Assembly (NCBI RefSeq): GCF_029016485.1
Contig: NZ_CP092106.1
Span: forward strand, 372,001 to 436,000
Direction of reading: 5' to 3'
Source of the DNA: Vibrio sp. JC009
GTDB taxonomy: Bacteria; Pseudomonadota; Gammaproteobacteria; Enterobacterales; Vibrionaceae
Length of the DNA: 64,000 nt
Shown: positions 55,079 through 64,000 of the stretch, piece after piece
Numbering within the stretch: position 1 is the first letter of the stretch
Layout of the letters: each line of letters begins with the position of its first letter
Made by a program: the position numbers and the translations under genes
The notes under the pieces: generated by a model
The model's database searches: none
Seen by the model: the letters and a program-made list of their open reading frames with translations, nothing else
Told to the model about the DNA's origin: nothing

Positions 55079-56098
55079 ATGTTAAGAGTAGCAATAAACG
55101 GATTTGGCCGTATCGGGCGCAATGTACTTCGTGCCCTATACGAAAGCGGTAAGAACGAAACGATTCAGATAGTCGCAGTAAATGAATTAGCCCAGCCTGA
55201 CGCTATGGCGCATCTGCTTCAGTTTGATACCAGTCATGGTCGTTTTGGTAAGAAGGTGACCAATGATCAGGAGCATCTGTTTATTCACCATGCCAGCGGC
55301 GATTTTGATTCTGTGCGTATTCTGCACCTTGCAGATATTGAGCTCTTACCCTGGCGGGATCTGGATGTGGATATTGTTTTAGATTGTACCGGGGTATTCG
55401 GCAATCAGTCTGATGGACAGAAACATATCAAAGCCGGTGCAAAGAAGGTGCTGTTTTCACACCCGGGGGCGAGTGACTTAGACAACACCATTATTTATGG
55501 TGTTAACCATCAGACCCTTAAGCCTGAGCACAATGTGGTTTCAAATGGTTCTTGTACAACAAACTGCATTGTACCGATCATTAAGGTGCTTGATGAGGCA
55601 TTTGGTATTCAGTCAGGCACAATTACAACCATTCACTCAGCGATGAATGATCAGCAAGTCATCGACGCTTACCATTCAGATTTGCGCAGAACCCGCTCGG
55701 CCAGTCAGTCAATTATTCCAGTTGATACTAAGTTGCATAAGGGAATTGAAAGAATCTTTCCGAAATTTTCCAACAAGTTTGAAGCAATTTCTGTGAGGGT
55801 GCCCACTGTTAATGTGACCGCAATGGATTTAAGTGTCACTATCGGTACAAATGTGAAAGTTAATGACGTAAATCAAACCATCGTAGAGGCATCTCGGTGT
55901 ACATTACGTGGCATTGTTGATTATACTGAATCACCTCTGGTTTCCATCGACTTTAACCACGACCCGCATAGCGCGATTGTGGACGGAACCCAAACCAGAG
56001 TGAGTGACGGTCATTTAGTGAAAATGTTAGTTTGGTGCGACAACGAATGGGGTTTCGCCAACAGAATGCTGGATACCGCCACAGAAATGTTCGGCTAA
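55079..56098 (+). CDS. epd: D-erythrose-4-phosphate dehydrogenase
   Basis: 339 residues. NAD fold [13 protein letters not shown], catalytic Cys159 in SNGSCTTNC, and the GAPDH-type C-terminus [10 protein letters not shown]. It differs from GAPDH in [11 protein letters not shown]. It makes 4-phosphoerythronate for pyridoxal phosphate. It stands next to pgk and fbaA as in E. coli, but the usual proximity to tkt is broken by the envelope genes. Confidence 0.96.
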   Translation: MLRVAINGFGRIGRNVLRALYESGKNETIQIVAVNELAQPDAMAHLLQFDTSHGRFGKKVTNDQEHLFIHHASGDFDSVRILHLADIELLPWRDLDVDIVLDCTGVFGNQSDGQKHIKAGAKKVLFSHPGASDLDNTIIYGVNHQTLKPEHNVVSNGSCTTNCIVPIIKVLDEAFGIQSGTITTIHSAMNDQQVIDAYHSDLRRTRSASQSIIPVDTKLHKGIERIFPKFSNKFEAISVRVPTVNVTAMDLSVTIGTNVKVNDVNQTIVEASRCTLRGIVDYTESPLVSIDFNHDPHSAIVDGTQTRVSDGHLVKMLVWCDNEWGFANRMLDTATEMFG

Positions 56099-56227
56099 GA
56101 ATAATTTTGCCGGAACATAGAAAGACTACCATCGAGCCGTGGTAGAACAGGGATAGTAGAAATATTTATTTCAGGACTTGAAAAAAATATCCAGCATCCC
56201 AACCTTAAGTGCAGTTAAAGAATTTAT

Positions 56228-56248
56228 GGTTTGGCATGGAGCCAAACC
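56228..56248 (+). other. Hairpin in the epd-pgk gap
   Basis: GGTTTGGC/GCCAAACC, 8 base pairs, followed 10 bases later by TTTTT. It may be a weak terminator or RNA processing site that lets pgk outrun epd. Confidence 0.4.
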
Positions 56249-56287
56249 GCTCAAACTTTTTAATTTTAAATATCGAGAGGACAAACC

Positions 56288-57451
56288 ATGTCTGTAATCA
56301 AGATGACTGACCTGGATCTAGCAGGTAAACGTGTATTCATCCGTGCTGACCTTAACGTGCCAGTAAAAGACGGCAAAGTAACTTCAGATGCACGTATCCT
56401 TGCATCACTACCAACTATCAAGCTTTGCCTGGAAGCTGGTGCGAAAGTAATGGTTACTTCTCACCTGGGTCGCCCAACTGAAGGTGAATATGCAGAAGAG
56501 TTCTCTCTTGCTCCTGTAGTTAACTACCTGAACGACGCACTAGACTGCGAAGTTAAACTGGCAAAAGACTACCTAAACGGTCTTGAACTAAACGCTGGTG
56601 AGCTTGTTGTTCTTGAAAACGTTCGCTTTAACAAAGGCGAGAAGAAAAACGAAGAAGAGCTTTCTAAGAAGTACGCTGCACTTTGTGACGTGTTCGTAAT
56701 GGATGCATTCGGTACTGCTCACCGTGCACAGGCTTCAACTCACGGTGTTGGCATGAACGCTCCTGTTGCATGTGCTGGTCCTCTTCTTGCTGCTGAGCTA
56801 GAAGCACTTGGTAAAGCAATGGACAACCCAGAGCGCCCACTGGTTGCTATCGTTGGTGGTTCTAAGGTTTCTACTAAGCTGACTGTTCTTGAGTCTCTGT
56901 CTAAAGTTGCTGACCAGCTAGTTGTTGGTGGCGGTATCGCAAACACATTCATCGCTGCAGACGGCCACAATGTTGGTAAATCTCTGTACGAAGCAGACCT
57001 TGTTGAAACTGCTCAGAAGCTAATGAAAGAGTGTTCTATCCCAGTTGCAACTGACGTAGCATGTGCAAAAGCATTTGACGAAAACGCAGAAGCTGAAATC
57101 AAGAACGTTGCTGACGTTGCTGATGACGACATGATCTTCGACCTTGGCCCTGATTCAACTGCGGCTCTTGCTGAAATCATCGGTAACGCAAAAACTATCC
57201 TTTGGAACGGCCCTGTAGGCGTATTCGAATTCAAGAACTTCGAAGCGGGTACTGCTGGTATCTCTAAAGCAATCGCTGAATCTGCAGGTTTCTCTGTAGC
57301 AGGTGGTGGTGATACTCTGGCTGCTATCGACAAGTTCGGTATCAAAGCTGACGTTTCTTACATCTCTACTGGTGGCGGTGCATTCCTTGAGTTCGTTGAA
57401 GGTAAAGTACTTCCTGCAGTAGCAATGCTTGAAGAGCGTGCTAAAGCTTAA
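56288..57451 (+). CDS. pgk: Phosphoglycerate kinase
   Basis: 387 residues. [35 protein letters not shown] and GGGDTLAAI are the known substrate and nucleotide motifs. It makes ATP from 1,3-bisphosphoglycerate in glycolysis. The RBS is GAGAGGAC. Strong codon bias marks high expression. Confidence 0.98.
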   Translation: MSVIKMTDLDLAGKRVFIRADLNVPVKDGKVTSDARILASLPTIKLCLEAGAKVMVTSHLGRPTEGEYAEEFSLAPVVNYLNDALDCEVKLAKDYLNGLELNAGELVVLENVRFNKGEKKNEEELSKKYAALCDVFVMDAFGTAHRAQASTHGVGMNAPVACAGPLLAAELEALGKAMDNPERPLVAIVGGSKVSTKLTVLESLSKVADQLVVGGGIANTFIAADGHNVGKSLYEADLVETAQKLMKECSIPVATDVACAKAFDENAEAEIKNVADVADDDMIFDLGPDSTAALAEIIGNAKTILWNGPVGVFEFKNFEAGTAGISKAIAESAGFSVAGGGDTLAAIDKFGIKADVSYISTGGGAFLEFVEGKVLPAVAMLEERAKA

Positions 57452-57464
57452 TTGACTGATTTAT

Positions 57465-57491
57465 AAGGCGGGTTTTATTTCCCGCCTTTTT
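57465..57491 (+). terminator. Terminator of pgk
   Basis: AAGGCGGG, loop of eight, CCCGCCTTTTT. Confidence 0.9.
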
Positions 57492-57592
57492 ACGTTTGCT
57501 GTTATCGGATAAATGTTGCTAAAATGCCGCCCGTTGTAAGCAAACGATTGCCAAATTTTTAATTTAATACGACAGAAAATAGGACTAAACCC

Positions 57593-58669
57593 ATGTCTAA
57601 GATCTTCGATTTCGTAAAGCCAGGTGTTATCGCTGGTGACGACGTACAAAAAGTATTTGAAGTAGCTAAAGAAAACAACTTTGCTCTTCCAGCAGTTAAC
57701 TGTGTTGGTACTGACTCTGTAAACGCAGTACTTGAAGCAGCTGCTAAAGTTAAGTCTCCAGTTATCGTTCAGTTCTCTAACGGCGGTGCTGCATTCTTCG
57801 CTGGTAAAGGTCTTAAGCTAGAAGGTCAGGAAGCTCAAATTCTTGGTGCTGTAGCTGGTGCTAAGTACGTTCACGCTGTAGCTGAGTCTTACGGTGTTCC
57901 AGTAATCCTGCACACTGACCACGCTGCTAAGAAACTACTTCCTTGGATCGACGGACTACTAGACGCTGGTGAAGAGTTCTTCGCTCAAACTGGTAAGCCT
58001 CTATTCTCTTCTCACATGCTGGACCTTTCTGAAGAGTCTCTGGAAGAGAACATCGAAACTTGTGCTAAGTACCTGGAGCGCATGGCTAAGATGAACATGA
58101 CAATCGAGATCGAACTTGGTTGTACTGGTGGTGAAGAAGATGGCGTAGACAACACTGATATGGATCAGTCTGAGCTATACACTTCTCCAGAAGACGTTGC
58201 ATACGCATACGAGAAACTGAACGCTGTTAGCCACCGTTTCACTATCGCAGCTTCTTTCGGTAACGTACACGGTGTTTACAAGCCAGGTAACGTTGTTCTT
58301 ACTCCAACTATCCTACGTGATTCTCAGGCATACTGTGCAGAGAAGTTCGGTATCGCACCTAACGCTCTAAACTTCGTATTCCACGGTGGTTCTGGTTCTT
58401 CTGAAGCAGAAATCCAAGAGTCTATCGGCTACGGTGTAATCAAAATGAACATCGATACTGATACTCAGTGGGCTTGCTGGGACGGTATCCGTCAGTTCGA
58501 AGCTGAAAACCACGATTACCTACAAGGTCAAATCGGTAACCCAACTGGCGAAGATGCGCCTAACAAGAAGTACTACGATCCACGCGTATGGCTACGTGCT
58601 GGTCAGGCTTCTATGGTTGCTCGTCTTGAGAAAGCATTCGCTGACCTTAACGCTGTAGACGTACTATAA
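57593..58669 (+). CDS. fbaA: Class II fructose-bisphosphate aldolase
   Basis: 358 residues. Zinc ligands in HTDHAAKKLLPW (about 108), the E. coli-type insert ELGCTGGEEDG and FVFHGGSGSSEAEI. It splits fructose 1,6-bisphosphate. The RBS AGGAC sits near the start. The gene is 141 bases after pgk, with the pgk terminator between, so it also has a promoter of its own. Confidence 0.98.
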   Translation: MSKIFDFVKPGVIAGDDVQKVFEVAKENNFALPAVNCVGTDSVNAVLEAAAKVKSPVIVQFSNGGAAFFAGKGLKLEGQEAQILGAVAGAKYVHAVAESYGVPVILHTDHAAKKLLPWIDGLLDAGEEFFAQTGKPLFSSHMLDLSEESLEENIETCAKYLERMAKMNMTIEIELGCTGGEEDGVDNTDMDQSELYTSPEDVAYAYEKLNAVSHRFTIAASFGNVHGVYKPGNVVLTPTILRDSQAYCAEKFGIAPNALNFVFHGGSGSSEAEIQESIGYGVIKMNIDTDTQWACWDGIRQFEAENHDYLQGQIGNPTGEDAPNKKYYDPRVWLRAGQASMVARLEKAFADLNAVDVL

Positions 58670-58691
58670 TTCGTCTTTAATAGCATTATTT

Positions 58692-58723
58692 AAAAAAGCC
58701 GCTCGAAAGAGCGGCTTTTTTTT
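58692..58723 (+). terminator. Terminator of fbaA
   Basis: AAAAAAGCCGCTC, loop GAAA, GAGCGGCTTTTTTTT. Confidence 0.94.
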
Positions 58724-58910
58724 ATGCTTTTTGATTAATTCTAAGATCAGCTTCTGGATTTACAGTATGACAGTGCGCTATCTTAAATTGGTCATGCGTG
58801 TGGTAAGTGGCTTGTTTCTTTACAGAAATTTGACCCAGACTTTCTTATACCTTTTATAGTCACACCGCGCGTGTTTACACTTCGAAGAACAACAGCTTTA
58901 AGGAATAAAA

Positions 58911-59780
58911 ATGGCAAAAGAAGAAACTATTGTGCCGGCAGTGGCAGATGTTACTCAGGGCATATCGAAAATGGAAAGCTGGCTGGTGGATAACTCAGAC
59001 CTTCTGATCCAGTATGGCGTAAATATTATCTCTGCAGTTCTGATCCTCTTTATCGGTAATATTATCGTTAAAGCTATTGCGAACAGCGTAGGTAAACTGC
59101 TCAGCAAGCGTGATATGGATAAAGCGGTAGTGGACTTTGTTACTGCGCTGGTTCGTTATCTGCTGTTTATCATTGTTCTGATCGCAGCATTGGGCAGAGT
59201 TGGCGTACAGACTGCTTCTGTGGTTGCGGTAATCGGTGCCGCCGGTTTAGCGGTTGGTCTGGCATTGCAGGGCTCGTTATCTAACTTTGCTGCCGGTGTG
59301 CTTATTGTTGCTTTCCGTCCGTTTAAGTCAGGTGACTATGTGGAAATCGGTGGTGTCGCTGGTTCGGTTGAGTCTATCCAGATTTTCCAGACGGTACTGA
59401 AAACACCGGACAATAAGATGGTGGTTGTTCCTAATGGCGGTGTGATTGGTGGTCCAATCGTTAACTATTCCCGTCATGATACCCGTCGTGTGGATCTGGT
59501 TATTGGTGTCTCTTACAGTGCTGACCTGAACAAAACCAAAGAGGTTATCGGTTCTGTATTGGCTGCGGATGAGAGAATTTTGAAAGATCCTGCTGTAACT
59601 ATCGGCGTTTCTGAACTTGCTGACTCATCTGTGAACTTTGTTGTTCGTCCATGGGTTAAGACTGCAGACTACTGGGGCGTTTATTTTGATACGCTTCAGG
59701 CGATTAAAGAAGCGCTTGATAAAGAAGGGATTGAGATTCCGTTTCCGCAGATGGATGTGCATTTGAATAAGGTAGGCTAG
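58911..59780 (+). CDS. mscS: Small-conductance mechanosensitive channel MscS
   Basis: 289 residues. Three membrane segments (about 28-50, 70-90, 97-127). The third has the glycine/alanine-rich pore helix GAAGLAVGLALQGSLSNFA, then the cytoplasmic beta domain with FRPFKSGDYVEIGG and a C-terminal FPQMDVHL. It opens on membrane tension to relieve osmotic shock. RBS AAGGAA. It has the fbaA-mscS-argO neighbourhood of E. coli. Confidence 0.97.
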   Translation: MAKEETIVPAVADVTQGISKMESWLVDNSDLLIQYGVNIISAVLILFIGNIIVKAIANSVGKLLSKRDMDKAVVDFVTALVRYLLFIIVLIAALGRVGVQTASVVAVIGAAGLAVGLALQGSLSNFAAGVLIVAFRPFKSGDYVEIGGVAGSVESIQIFQTVLKTPDNKMVVVPNGGVIGGPIVNYSRHDTRRVDLVIGVSYSADLNKTKEVIGSVLAADERILKDPAVTIGVSELADSSVNFVVRPWVKTADYWGVYFDTLQAIKEALDKEGIEIPFPQMDVHLNKVG

Positions 59781-59788
59781 GTTACAGG

Positions 59789-59824
59789 AGCGCGAAGTGA
59801 GTTGGTTACTTCGCGCTTTTTTTA
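59789..59824 (+). terminator. Terminator of mscS
   Basis: AGCGCGAAGT/ACTTCGCGCT perfect stem and a T run. Confidence 0.93.
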
Positions 59825-59878
59825 TGTTGCTTTCTGTGATGCTTCCTTGCTCGTTCCAACGCTTTGCGTTGAAACTAT

Positions 59879-60505
59879 CTACGCGTACTGAAGGTAAAGC
59901 TCTTTCGCTAAAGAAGTTGCGATGGCGAACATGATGAGGGCTACAACCGCGTCTATGCCTCTTTGTACTTTTGGTTGTGACAGCAGAGGGGCGGCTTTGG
60001 CGGCTCCGATAGCTAATCCGTAAAACCAGGTTAGTGAGGCCAGCATGGTTCCTACAGCAAAGGAGATGCGGTTGACTCCCTCAAACTGACCGCCGATAGA
60101 ACCCAGCACGACTATGGTATCCAGATAGACATGTGGATTTAATACAGTAACCGCCAATGCTCCGGCAATCACAGCCCGCTTTCTTCTCTTACTGCCTTCT
60201 AGTTCGATTTCCTCTGGCTGAGGGTTTAGTGCACTTTTCAGTGATAGATAACCATAGTAGCTAAGGAAGCCAACGCCGCCGACAGTCACACTATTTAGCA
60301 GCAGTTCATTTTGTGACAGTAATGCCCCGCCACCAAACACACCAACAGAAATAAACAGAATATCAAGAAGACTGCACAGGGTTGCAGTTGTCAGGTGGTG
60401 GTTACGCTTTATACCCTGATTTAAGACATAGGCGTTTTGTGCGCCAATGGGAATGATCATACCTGCGCCAAGGGTAAAGCCCTGAAGAAGAATCCAGAAG
60501 TTCAC
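59879..60505 (-). CDS. argO: ArgO, arginine exporter (LysE type)
   Basis: 208 residues, five or six membrane segments. Start GFTLGAGMIIPIGAQNAYVL is the ArgO/LysE signature; VLNPHVYLDT is also conserved. It exports arginine (and, in some cases, lysine). Divergent from argP, the regulator that activates it in E. coli, so the gap at 60506-60679 should carry the ArgP site. Confidence 0.93.
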   Translation of the reverse strand: MNFWILLQGFTLGAGMIIPIGAQNAYVLNQGIKRNHHLTTATLCSLLDILFISVGVFGGGALLSQNELLLNSVTVGGVGFLSYYGYLSLKSALNPQPEEIELEGSKRRKRAVIAGALAVTVLNPHVYLDTIVVLGSIGGQFEGVNRISFAVGTMLASLTWFYGLAIGAAKAAPLLSQPKVQRGIDAVVALIMFAIATSLAKELYLQYA

Positions 60506-60603
60506 GTTTTCCTCGAAAATTAGAAATTAGACTGGGGGTAGTTTACTTAGCGGTGTGGTATAAATGTAACTAATTTTATTTATTGCTTATTAGTTTGGCT
60601 TAT

Positions 60604-60666
60604 GATGGGGTTATGGGGTTATGGGGTTATGGGGTTATGGGGTTATGGGGTTATGGGGTTATGGGG
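60604..60666 (+). repeat. TTATGGGG tandem array in the argP leader
   Basis: Seven perfect TTATGGGG units (60611-60666) after a first GATGGGG. It ends directly at the argP RBS (CTAGGAGGG). It is G-rich on the plus strand and could form G-quadruplexes. Confidence 0.95.
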
Positions 60667-60679
60667 CTAGGAGGGTAGT

Positions 60680-61576
60680 ATGAGAGGGTTGGATTATCGG
60701 TGGATTGAGGCACTGGATGAGGTGATTAATCGGGGGAGCTTTGAGAAGGCGGCTGAGGTTTTGTGTATTACTCAGTCTGCGGTTTCACAGCGGATAAAGC
60801 AACTGGAGAAGTGGCTGGCTCAGCCGGTGCTTGTCCGGGAGCAGCCTCCAAGGGCGACGGGGGCAGGGCAGAAGTTGCTTGGTTTGTACCGGAGGGTCAG
60901 GCTACTCGAGCAGGATCTGTTGCCGGAGTTAAGCAGTGATGCGCTGGAAAGTGCCTTATCGGTTTCCATTGCTACCAATGCTGACAGTTTAGCAACCTGG
61001 TTTATTCCCAGCCTCAGCTCGCTGCTGCTTACCAATCGGATTGAACTGAATCTGGTTGTGGAAGATGAAGGACGCACTCTCGAGAAACTAAGAAGTGGTG
61101 AGGTTGTTGGTGCAATAAGCCGGGAAGTGCAGCCTATGCAGGGGTGTGAGGCTGACTATCTGGGGCGGGTGGATTATCTTTGTGTTGCCAGTCCTGAGTT
61201 TAAACAGCGTTACTTTTCTGAAGGAGTGACGCCCGAGTCTTTAGTTCAGGCTCCGGCAGTGGTGTTTGACCAGTATGATTATATGCACGGAAACTTTATC
61301 CAGCAGCACTTTGGTTTGCCAATGACCAGTGTTATGAAGCACACAGTCCGGAGCTCTGAAGCCTTTGTTAAACTGGCTGTAGCCGGAATTGCGTACAGCC
61401 TTATTCCGGAGCCGCAAATCAAAGATGAACTGAGGGATGGACGCCTGGTTAATCTCACGCCGAAGCTGTCCGTGCCACAAAAAATGTACTGGCACCACTG
61501 GCAGCTGGAAAGCGGTGTTCTGAAGGAGTTGTCTGATTCCATCGTTAGCTATGCCCGGTCTCATCTTCCGCAATGA
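60680..61576 (+). CDS. argP: LysR-family regulator ArgP
   Basis: 298 residues. Winged helix-turn-helix [20 protein letters not shown] (about 18-37) and [14 protein letters not shown] are ArgP-like. It senses arginine and lysine and controls argO and lysine genes in E. coli; it is also known as IciA. The RBS AGGAGGG is 6 bases before ATG and is fused to the tandem array, so a change of array length alters the leader only. Confidence 0.94.
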   Translation: MRGLDYRWIEALDEVINRGSFEKAAEVLCITQSAVSQRIKQLEKWLAQPVLVREQPPRATGAGQKLLGLYRRVRLLEQDLLPELSSDALESALSVSIATNADSLATWFIPSLSSLLLTNRIELNLVVEDEGRTLEKLRSGEVVGAISREVQPMQGCEADYLGRVDYLCVASPEFKQRYFSEGVTPESLVQAPAVVFDQYDYMHGNFIQQHFGLPMTSVMKHTVRSSEAFVKLAVAGIAYSLIPEPQIKDELRDGRLVNLTPKLSVPQKMYWHHWQLESGVLKELSDSIVSYARSHLPQ

Positions 61577-61693
61577 TACCTGTTCCAAGAATGGTGTTCT
61601 GTAAGTCAGCTTTTGGTTAAATGCCGATTATTTCGCCTTTTTTTCTCTGTCAGAAGCTAAGATATTCTTAAAACAACAAAAAAGGTCGATACG

Positions 61694-62392
61694 ATGAAAA
61701 AAGTTTCTGTTTTGCTTGCTGCGCTAACCTGGAATCTGGTCACTCCCGCTTATTCGGCGTCTCCGGACTTCCCTCATATTGAAACAAGTGGTTATGGCGA
61801 GGTGGTCACAAAGCCGGATATGGCGGTCTTTTCTGTCCAGGTGATAGAGTCGGCGCTGAGTGCTGAACAGGCCAAGAAAGCTGCCGATGAGGTAGTCGTT
61901 AAGTTTGTCAGCAGATTAACTAAAGCCGGGGTCAGCCGGGATGATATCCAGGCGGCCAACCTGCATCTGGCTCCGCGTTATCACTACCCTAAGTCAGGTG
62001 AGTCTGAGCTTGTGGGGTACCGGGCGACAAGAAGGATAACGGTGACCACTTATAATCTGGAGCAACTCAATACCTATCTGGATGAAGCGCTGGGAGAGGG
62101 AATTAAGCGAGTTGATAATATTCAACTGAAGGTAAAAAACAGGGATAAGTATCAGAGCTTAGCCCGCCTTGAAGCGATCAGAGATGCCAATGAAAAAGCG
62201 AAATCTCTTGCTGAAGGCTTTGGTGGTGAGTTGCATGGTGTGTGGAAGGTCAGTTACCACAACAACCAGGGAGTGCAGCCTGTGATGATGAGAGCGATGA
62301 ACGCAAAGGCTGAGTCTTCAATGGAGTATCAGGATACCAGTATCACTATCCGGGACAATGTCAGTGTGATTTACCGGTTTGAGCAGAAGTAA
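61694..62392 (+). CDS. SIMPL-domain periplasmic protein (YggE-like)
   Basis: 232 residues with signal MKKVSVLLAALTWNLVTPAYSA. The SIMPL (DUF541) domain covers the rest: ETSGYGEVVTKPDMAVFSV, LSAEQAKKAAD, GYRATRRITVTT and AIRDANEKAKSLAEGFGG. E. coli YggE lowers oxidative stress by an unknown path. It lies between argP and serA, as in E. coli. Confidence 0.92.
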   Translation: MKKVSVLLAALTWNLVTPAYSASPDFPHIETSGYGEVVTKPDMAVFSVQVIESALSAEQAKKAADEVVVKFVSRLTKAGVSRDDIQAANLHLAPRYHYPKSGESELVGYRATRRITVTTYNLEQLNTYLDEALGEGIKRVDNIQLKVKNRDKYQSLARLEAIRDANEKAKSLAEGFGGELHGVWKVSYHNNQGVQPVMMRAMNAKAESSMEYQDTSITIRDNVSVIYRFEQK

Positions 62393-62422
62393 TAAAAAGC
62401 CCGGCTGGTGACTGCCGGGCTT
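62393..62422 (-). terminator. Terminator shared by serA and the SIMPL gene
   Basis: AAGCCCGG/CCGGGCTT around a 10-base loop; on the minus strand it runs into five T. It lies between convergent genes. Confidence 0.85.
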
Positions 62423-62429
62423 ACAAGTA

Positions 62430-63659
62430 TTAGAAAAGAAGACGTGCGCGGATAGTGCCGTCGATGCCTTTCAGCTTCTGCAGAGCCTCTTCTGAGCGGT
62501 CTGCTTCAATATCCAGAACAACATAACCGATATCTGCTTTTGTCTGCAGGTACTGACCAACGATGTTGATATTCTCTTCTGCGAAGATGGTGTTGATCTT
62601 GTTCAGAATACCAGGGCGGTTTTCGTGAATGTGCAGCAGACGTGAAGCACCTGTGTGGCTTGGCAGAGATACTTCAGGGAAGTTCACACTTGATAGTGTT
62701 GAACCGTTGTCAGAGTATTTCGCAAGCTTACCTGCAACCTCAATACCGATGTTTTCCTGAGCTTCCTGAGTAGAACCACCCACGTGCGGAGTCAGAATCA
62801 CATTGTCAAACTTCATCAGTGGAGATTCAAACGGGTCTGCATTTGTTTTCGGCTCTGTCGGGAATACGTCCACAGCTGCACCGCCAAGGTGACCAGACTC
62901 AAGAGAGTCACACAGTGCCGGAATATCAACAACGGTACCGCGAGCGGCGTTGATAAAGATAGCGCCAGGCTTCATGCGGGAGAACTCTTCAGCGCCCATC
63001 ATGTTTTTGGTTTCCGGTGTTTCCGGAACGTGAAGAGAGATAACATCACACTTGTTCAGCAGATCGCTCATGGTGTGAACCTGAGTGGCGTTACCCAGAG
63101 TCAGTTTGTTCTCGATATCGTAGAAGTAGACGCGCATGCCCAGGTTTTCAGCCATAATACCCAACTGAGTACCGATATGACCGTAACCGATAATACCAAG
63201 GCGCTTACCACGGGCCTCAAAAGAACCGATAGCACTTTTCTGCCAGATGCCACGGTGAGCCAGTGCGTTTTTCTCTGGAATGCCGCGAAGTAACAGAAGA
63301 AGCTGACCAACAACCAGTTCTGCAACGCTTCGTGTGTTTGAGAACGGCGCATTAAATACCGGAATACCACGCACAGCTGCCGCATTCAGGTTTACCTGGT
63401 TTGTACCAATACAGAAACAGCCAACAGCAACCAGCTTGTTCGCAGCCTGGAATACTTCTTCAGTCAGGTTAGTTCTGGAGCGGATACCGATAAAATGAAC
63501 ATCTTTCACTGCTTCAAGCAGTTCGTCTTCTGGCAGGGAGCCTTTATGGTATTCAATATTGGTGTAACCTGCGGCTTCTAAAACCTCTACCGTTGAAGGG
63601 TGTAGTCCTTCTAAAAGCAGGATTTTAATCTTATCTTTTTCCAGTGATACTTTCGCCAT
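62430..63659 (-). CDS. serA: D-3-phosphoglycerate dehydrogenase
   Basis: 409 residues. NAD-binding GIIGYGHIGTQLGIMAENLG, catalytic Arg/Glu/His in FINAARGTVVD, AAVDVFPTEP and LTPHVGGSTQEAQ, and a C-terminal ACT domain (about 338-409) that binds serine for feedback inhibition. It starts serine synthesis. The RBS is AAGGAC, and it lies downstream of rpiA on the same strand but after a terminator. Confidence 0.98.
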   Translation of the reverse strand: MAKVSLEKDKIKILLLEGLHPSTVEVLEAAGYTNIEYHKGSLPEDELLEAVKDVHFIGIRSRTNLTEEVFQAANKLVAVGCFCIGTNQVNLNAAAVRGIPVFNAPFSNTRSVAELVVGQLLLLLRGIPEKNALAHRGIWQKSAIGSFEARGKRLGIIGYGHIGTQLGIMAENLGMRVYFYDIENKLTLGNATQVHTMSDLLNKCDVISLHVPETPETKNMMGAEEFSRMKPGAIFINAARGTVVDIPALCDSLESGHLGGAAVDVFPTEPKTNADPFESPLMKFDNVILTPHVGGSTQEAQENIGIEVAGKLAKYSDNGSTLSSVNFPEVSLPSHTGASRLLHIHENRPGILNKINTIFAEENINIVGQYLQTKADIGYVVLDIEADRSEEALQKLKGIDGTIRARLLF

Positions 63660-63823
63660 CTCTTCTCGTCCTTAAAATGAAAAGTTATAAGCGCAACTTT
63701 TTTTAATCTGATTAGCTAATCCCATGGGTGACACGGGGGATACTAGGGAAGGTTGCACAGTTAGTGACCATAAACTTACCAAAAAAAACGGCGTATGGGT
63801 AAGAAAATTACGGAATAAATAAT

Positions 63824-63848
63824 AAAAAACGGCGCTTTCAAGCGCCGT
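63824..63848 (-). terminator. Terminator of rpiA
   Basis: On the minus strand, ACGGCGC, loop TTGAAA, GCGCCGTTTTTT. Confidence 0.92.
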
Positions 63849-63887
63849 TCGTCATTAAGCAACAGAAAATCAAGAAAACTTACTCAG

Positions 63888-64000
63888 TTAGTCTTCGATT
63901 TTTGCTCCTTCAGGAGTACCTGTAATCACCACATCAGCGCCGCGGTGAGCAAACAGGCCAACAGTCACAACGCCAGGAATGTTGTTGATCTTGTCTTCCA
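63888..64000 (-). CDS. rpiA: Ribose-5-phosphate isomerase A (C-terminal part)
   Basis: 37 codons are seen before the window ends; the gene begins to the right. The tail reads [20 protein letters not shown] followed by [15 protein letters not shown] and stop, as in RpiA. It interconverts ribose-5- and ribulose-5-phosphate. The rpiA-serA neighbourhood is as in E. coli. Confidence 0.9.
   Translation of the reverse strand, partial: EDKINNIPGVVTVGLFAHRGADVVITGTPEGAKIED

Noticed and set aside
42312..60666. Tandem arrays as CRISPR
   Set aside because: Units are 7-8 bases without spacers and no cas genes are present.

Overview
The window looks like a piece of the main chromosome of a member of the Vibrionaceae, most likely Vibrio or a close relative. 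The two 16S genes have Vibrio-type signatures. The housekeeping gene order is the gammaproteobacterial one: serA/rpiA, argP, argO, mscS, fbaA, pgk, epd, tkt, metK, sprT, endA, rsmE, gshB, yqgE, ruvX, pilU, pilT, yggS, proC, yggT, yggU, rdgB, hemW, then mltC, yggX, mutY and trmB. There is no prophage, insertion sequence, integron or CRISPR array.

Layout. 1-4.5 kb: the end of lptF, lptG, an RDD membrane protein, a small CSSC membrane protein, and a two-gene unit with a free PAS protein and a zinc-binding (CZB) chemoreceptor. 4.5-13.1 kb: tRNA-Leu, a candidate small RNA on the minus strand, an OmpA-type porin, a 52-residue zinc-ribbon protein, a LysR/LysE pair, an NRAMP-like transporter, an Aer-like PAS chemoreceptor and an HD-GYP phosphodiesterase. 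13.1-24.9 kb: two complete rRNA operons in tandem, about 475 bp apart. The first has no tRNA in its 16S-23S spacer and carries a roughly 109-nt extra sequence in helix 25 of its 23S gene. The second has tRNA-Ala(GGC) and ends with tRNA-Asp. 25-27.2 kb: a fasciclin lipoprotein, a small membrane protein and queD-queE. 27.4-35.1 kb: two tRNA clusters (Phe/Thr/Asn) in opposite orientation, enclosing a DcuC carrier with an M20 peptidase, trmB, and mutY-yggX-mltC. 35.3-49.7 kb: the hemW-to-yggS operon, pilT/pilU, the endA-to-ruvX run, sprT, metK and tkt. 49.8-55.0 kb: four envelope genes sitting between tkt and epd. Two of them, an LtaS-like phosphoglycerol transferase and a GDPD-like phosphodiesterase, are strikingly AT-rich. 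The other two are a polyprenyl-phosphate-type GT2 and a GT-C membrane glycosyltransferase. 55-64 kb: epd-pgk-fbaA, mscS, argO/argP, a SIMPL protein, serA and the end of rpiA.

How genes work together. epd, pgk, fbaA and tkt serve central carbon and pyridoxal-phosphate metabolism. queD-queE make the queuosine precursor. mutY guards against 8-oxoguanine and rdgB cleans the nucleotide pool. pilT/pilU power pilus retraction. argP probably activates argO. Three sensory proteins with PAS or receptor modules and one c-di-GMP phosphodiesterase give the left part a motility and signalling flavour.

Most unusual signals. Intergenic DNA is rich in short palindromic elements and in tandem 7-8 bp arrays, including (GGGGTTAT)n directly before the argP ribosome binding site and CCCTGGG arms in the rRNA spacers. 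Other points are the helix-25 insertion present in only one of two adjacent 23S genes, the candidate small RNA upstream of ompA, the metK leader with MetJ boxes plus a terminator-like hairpin, and the four-gene envelope cassette.
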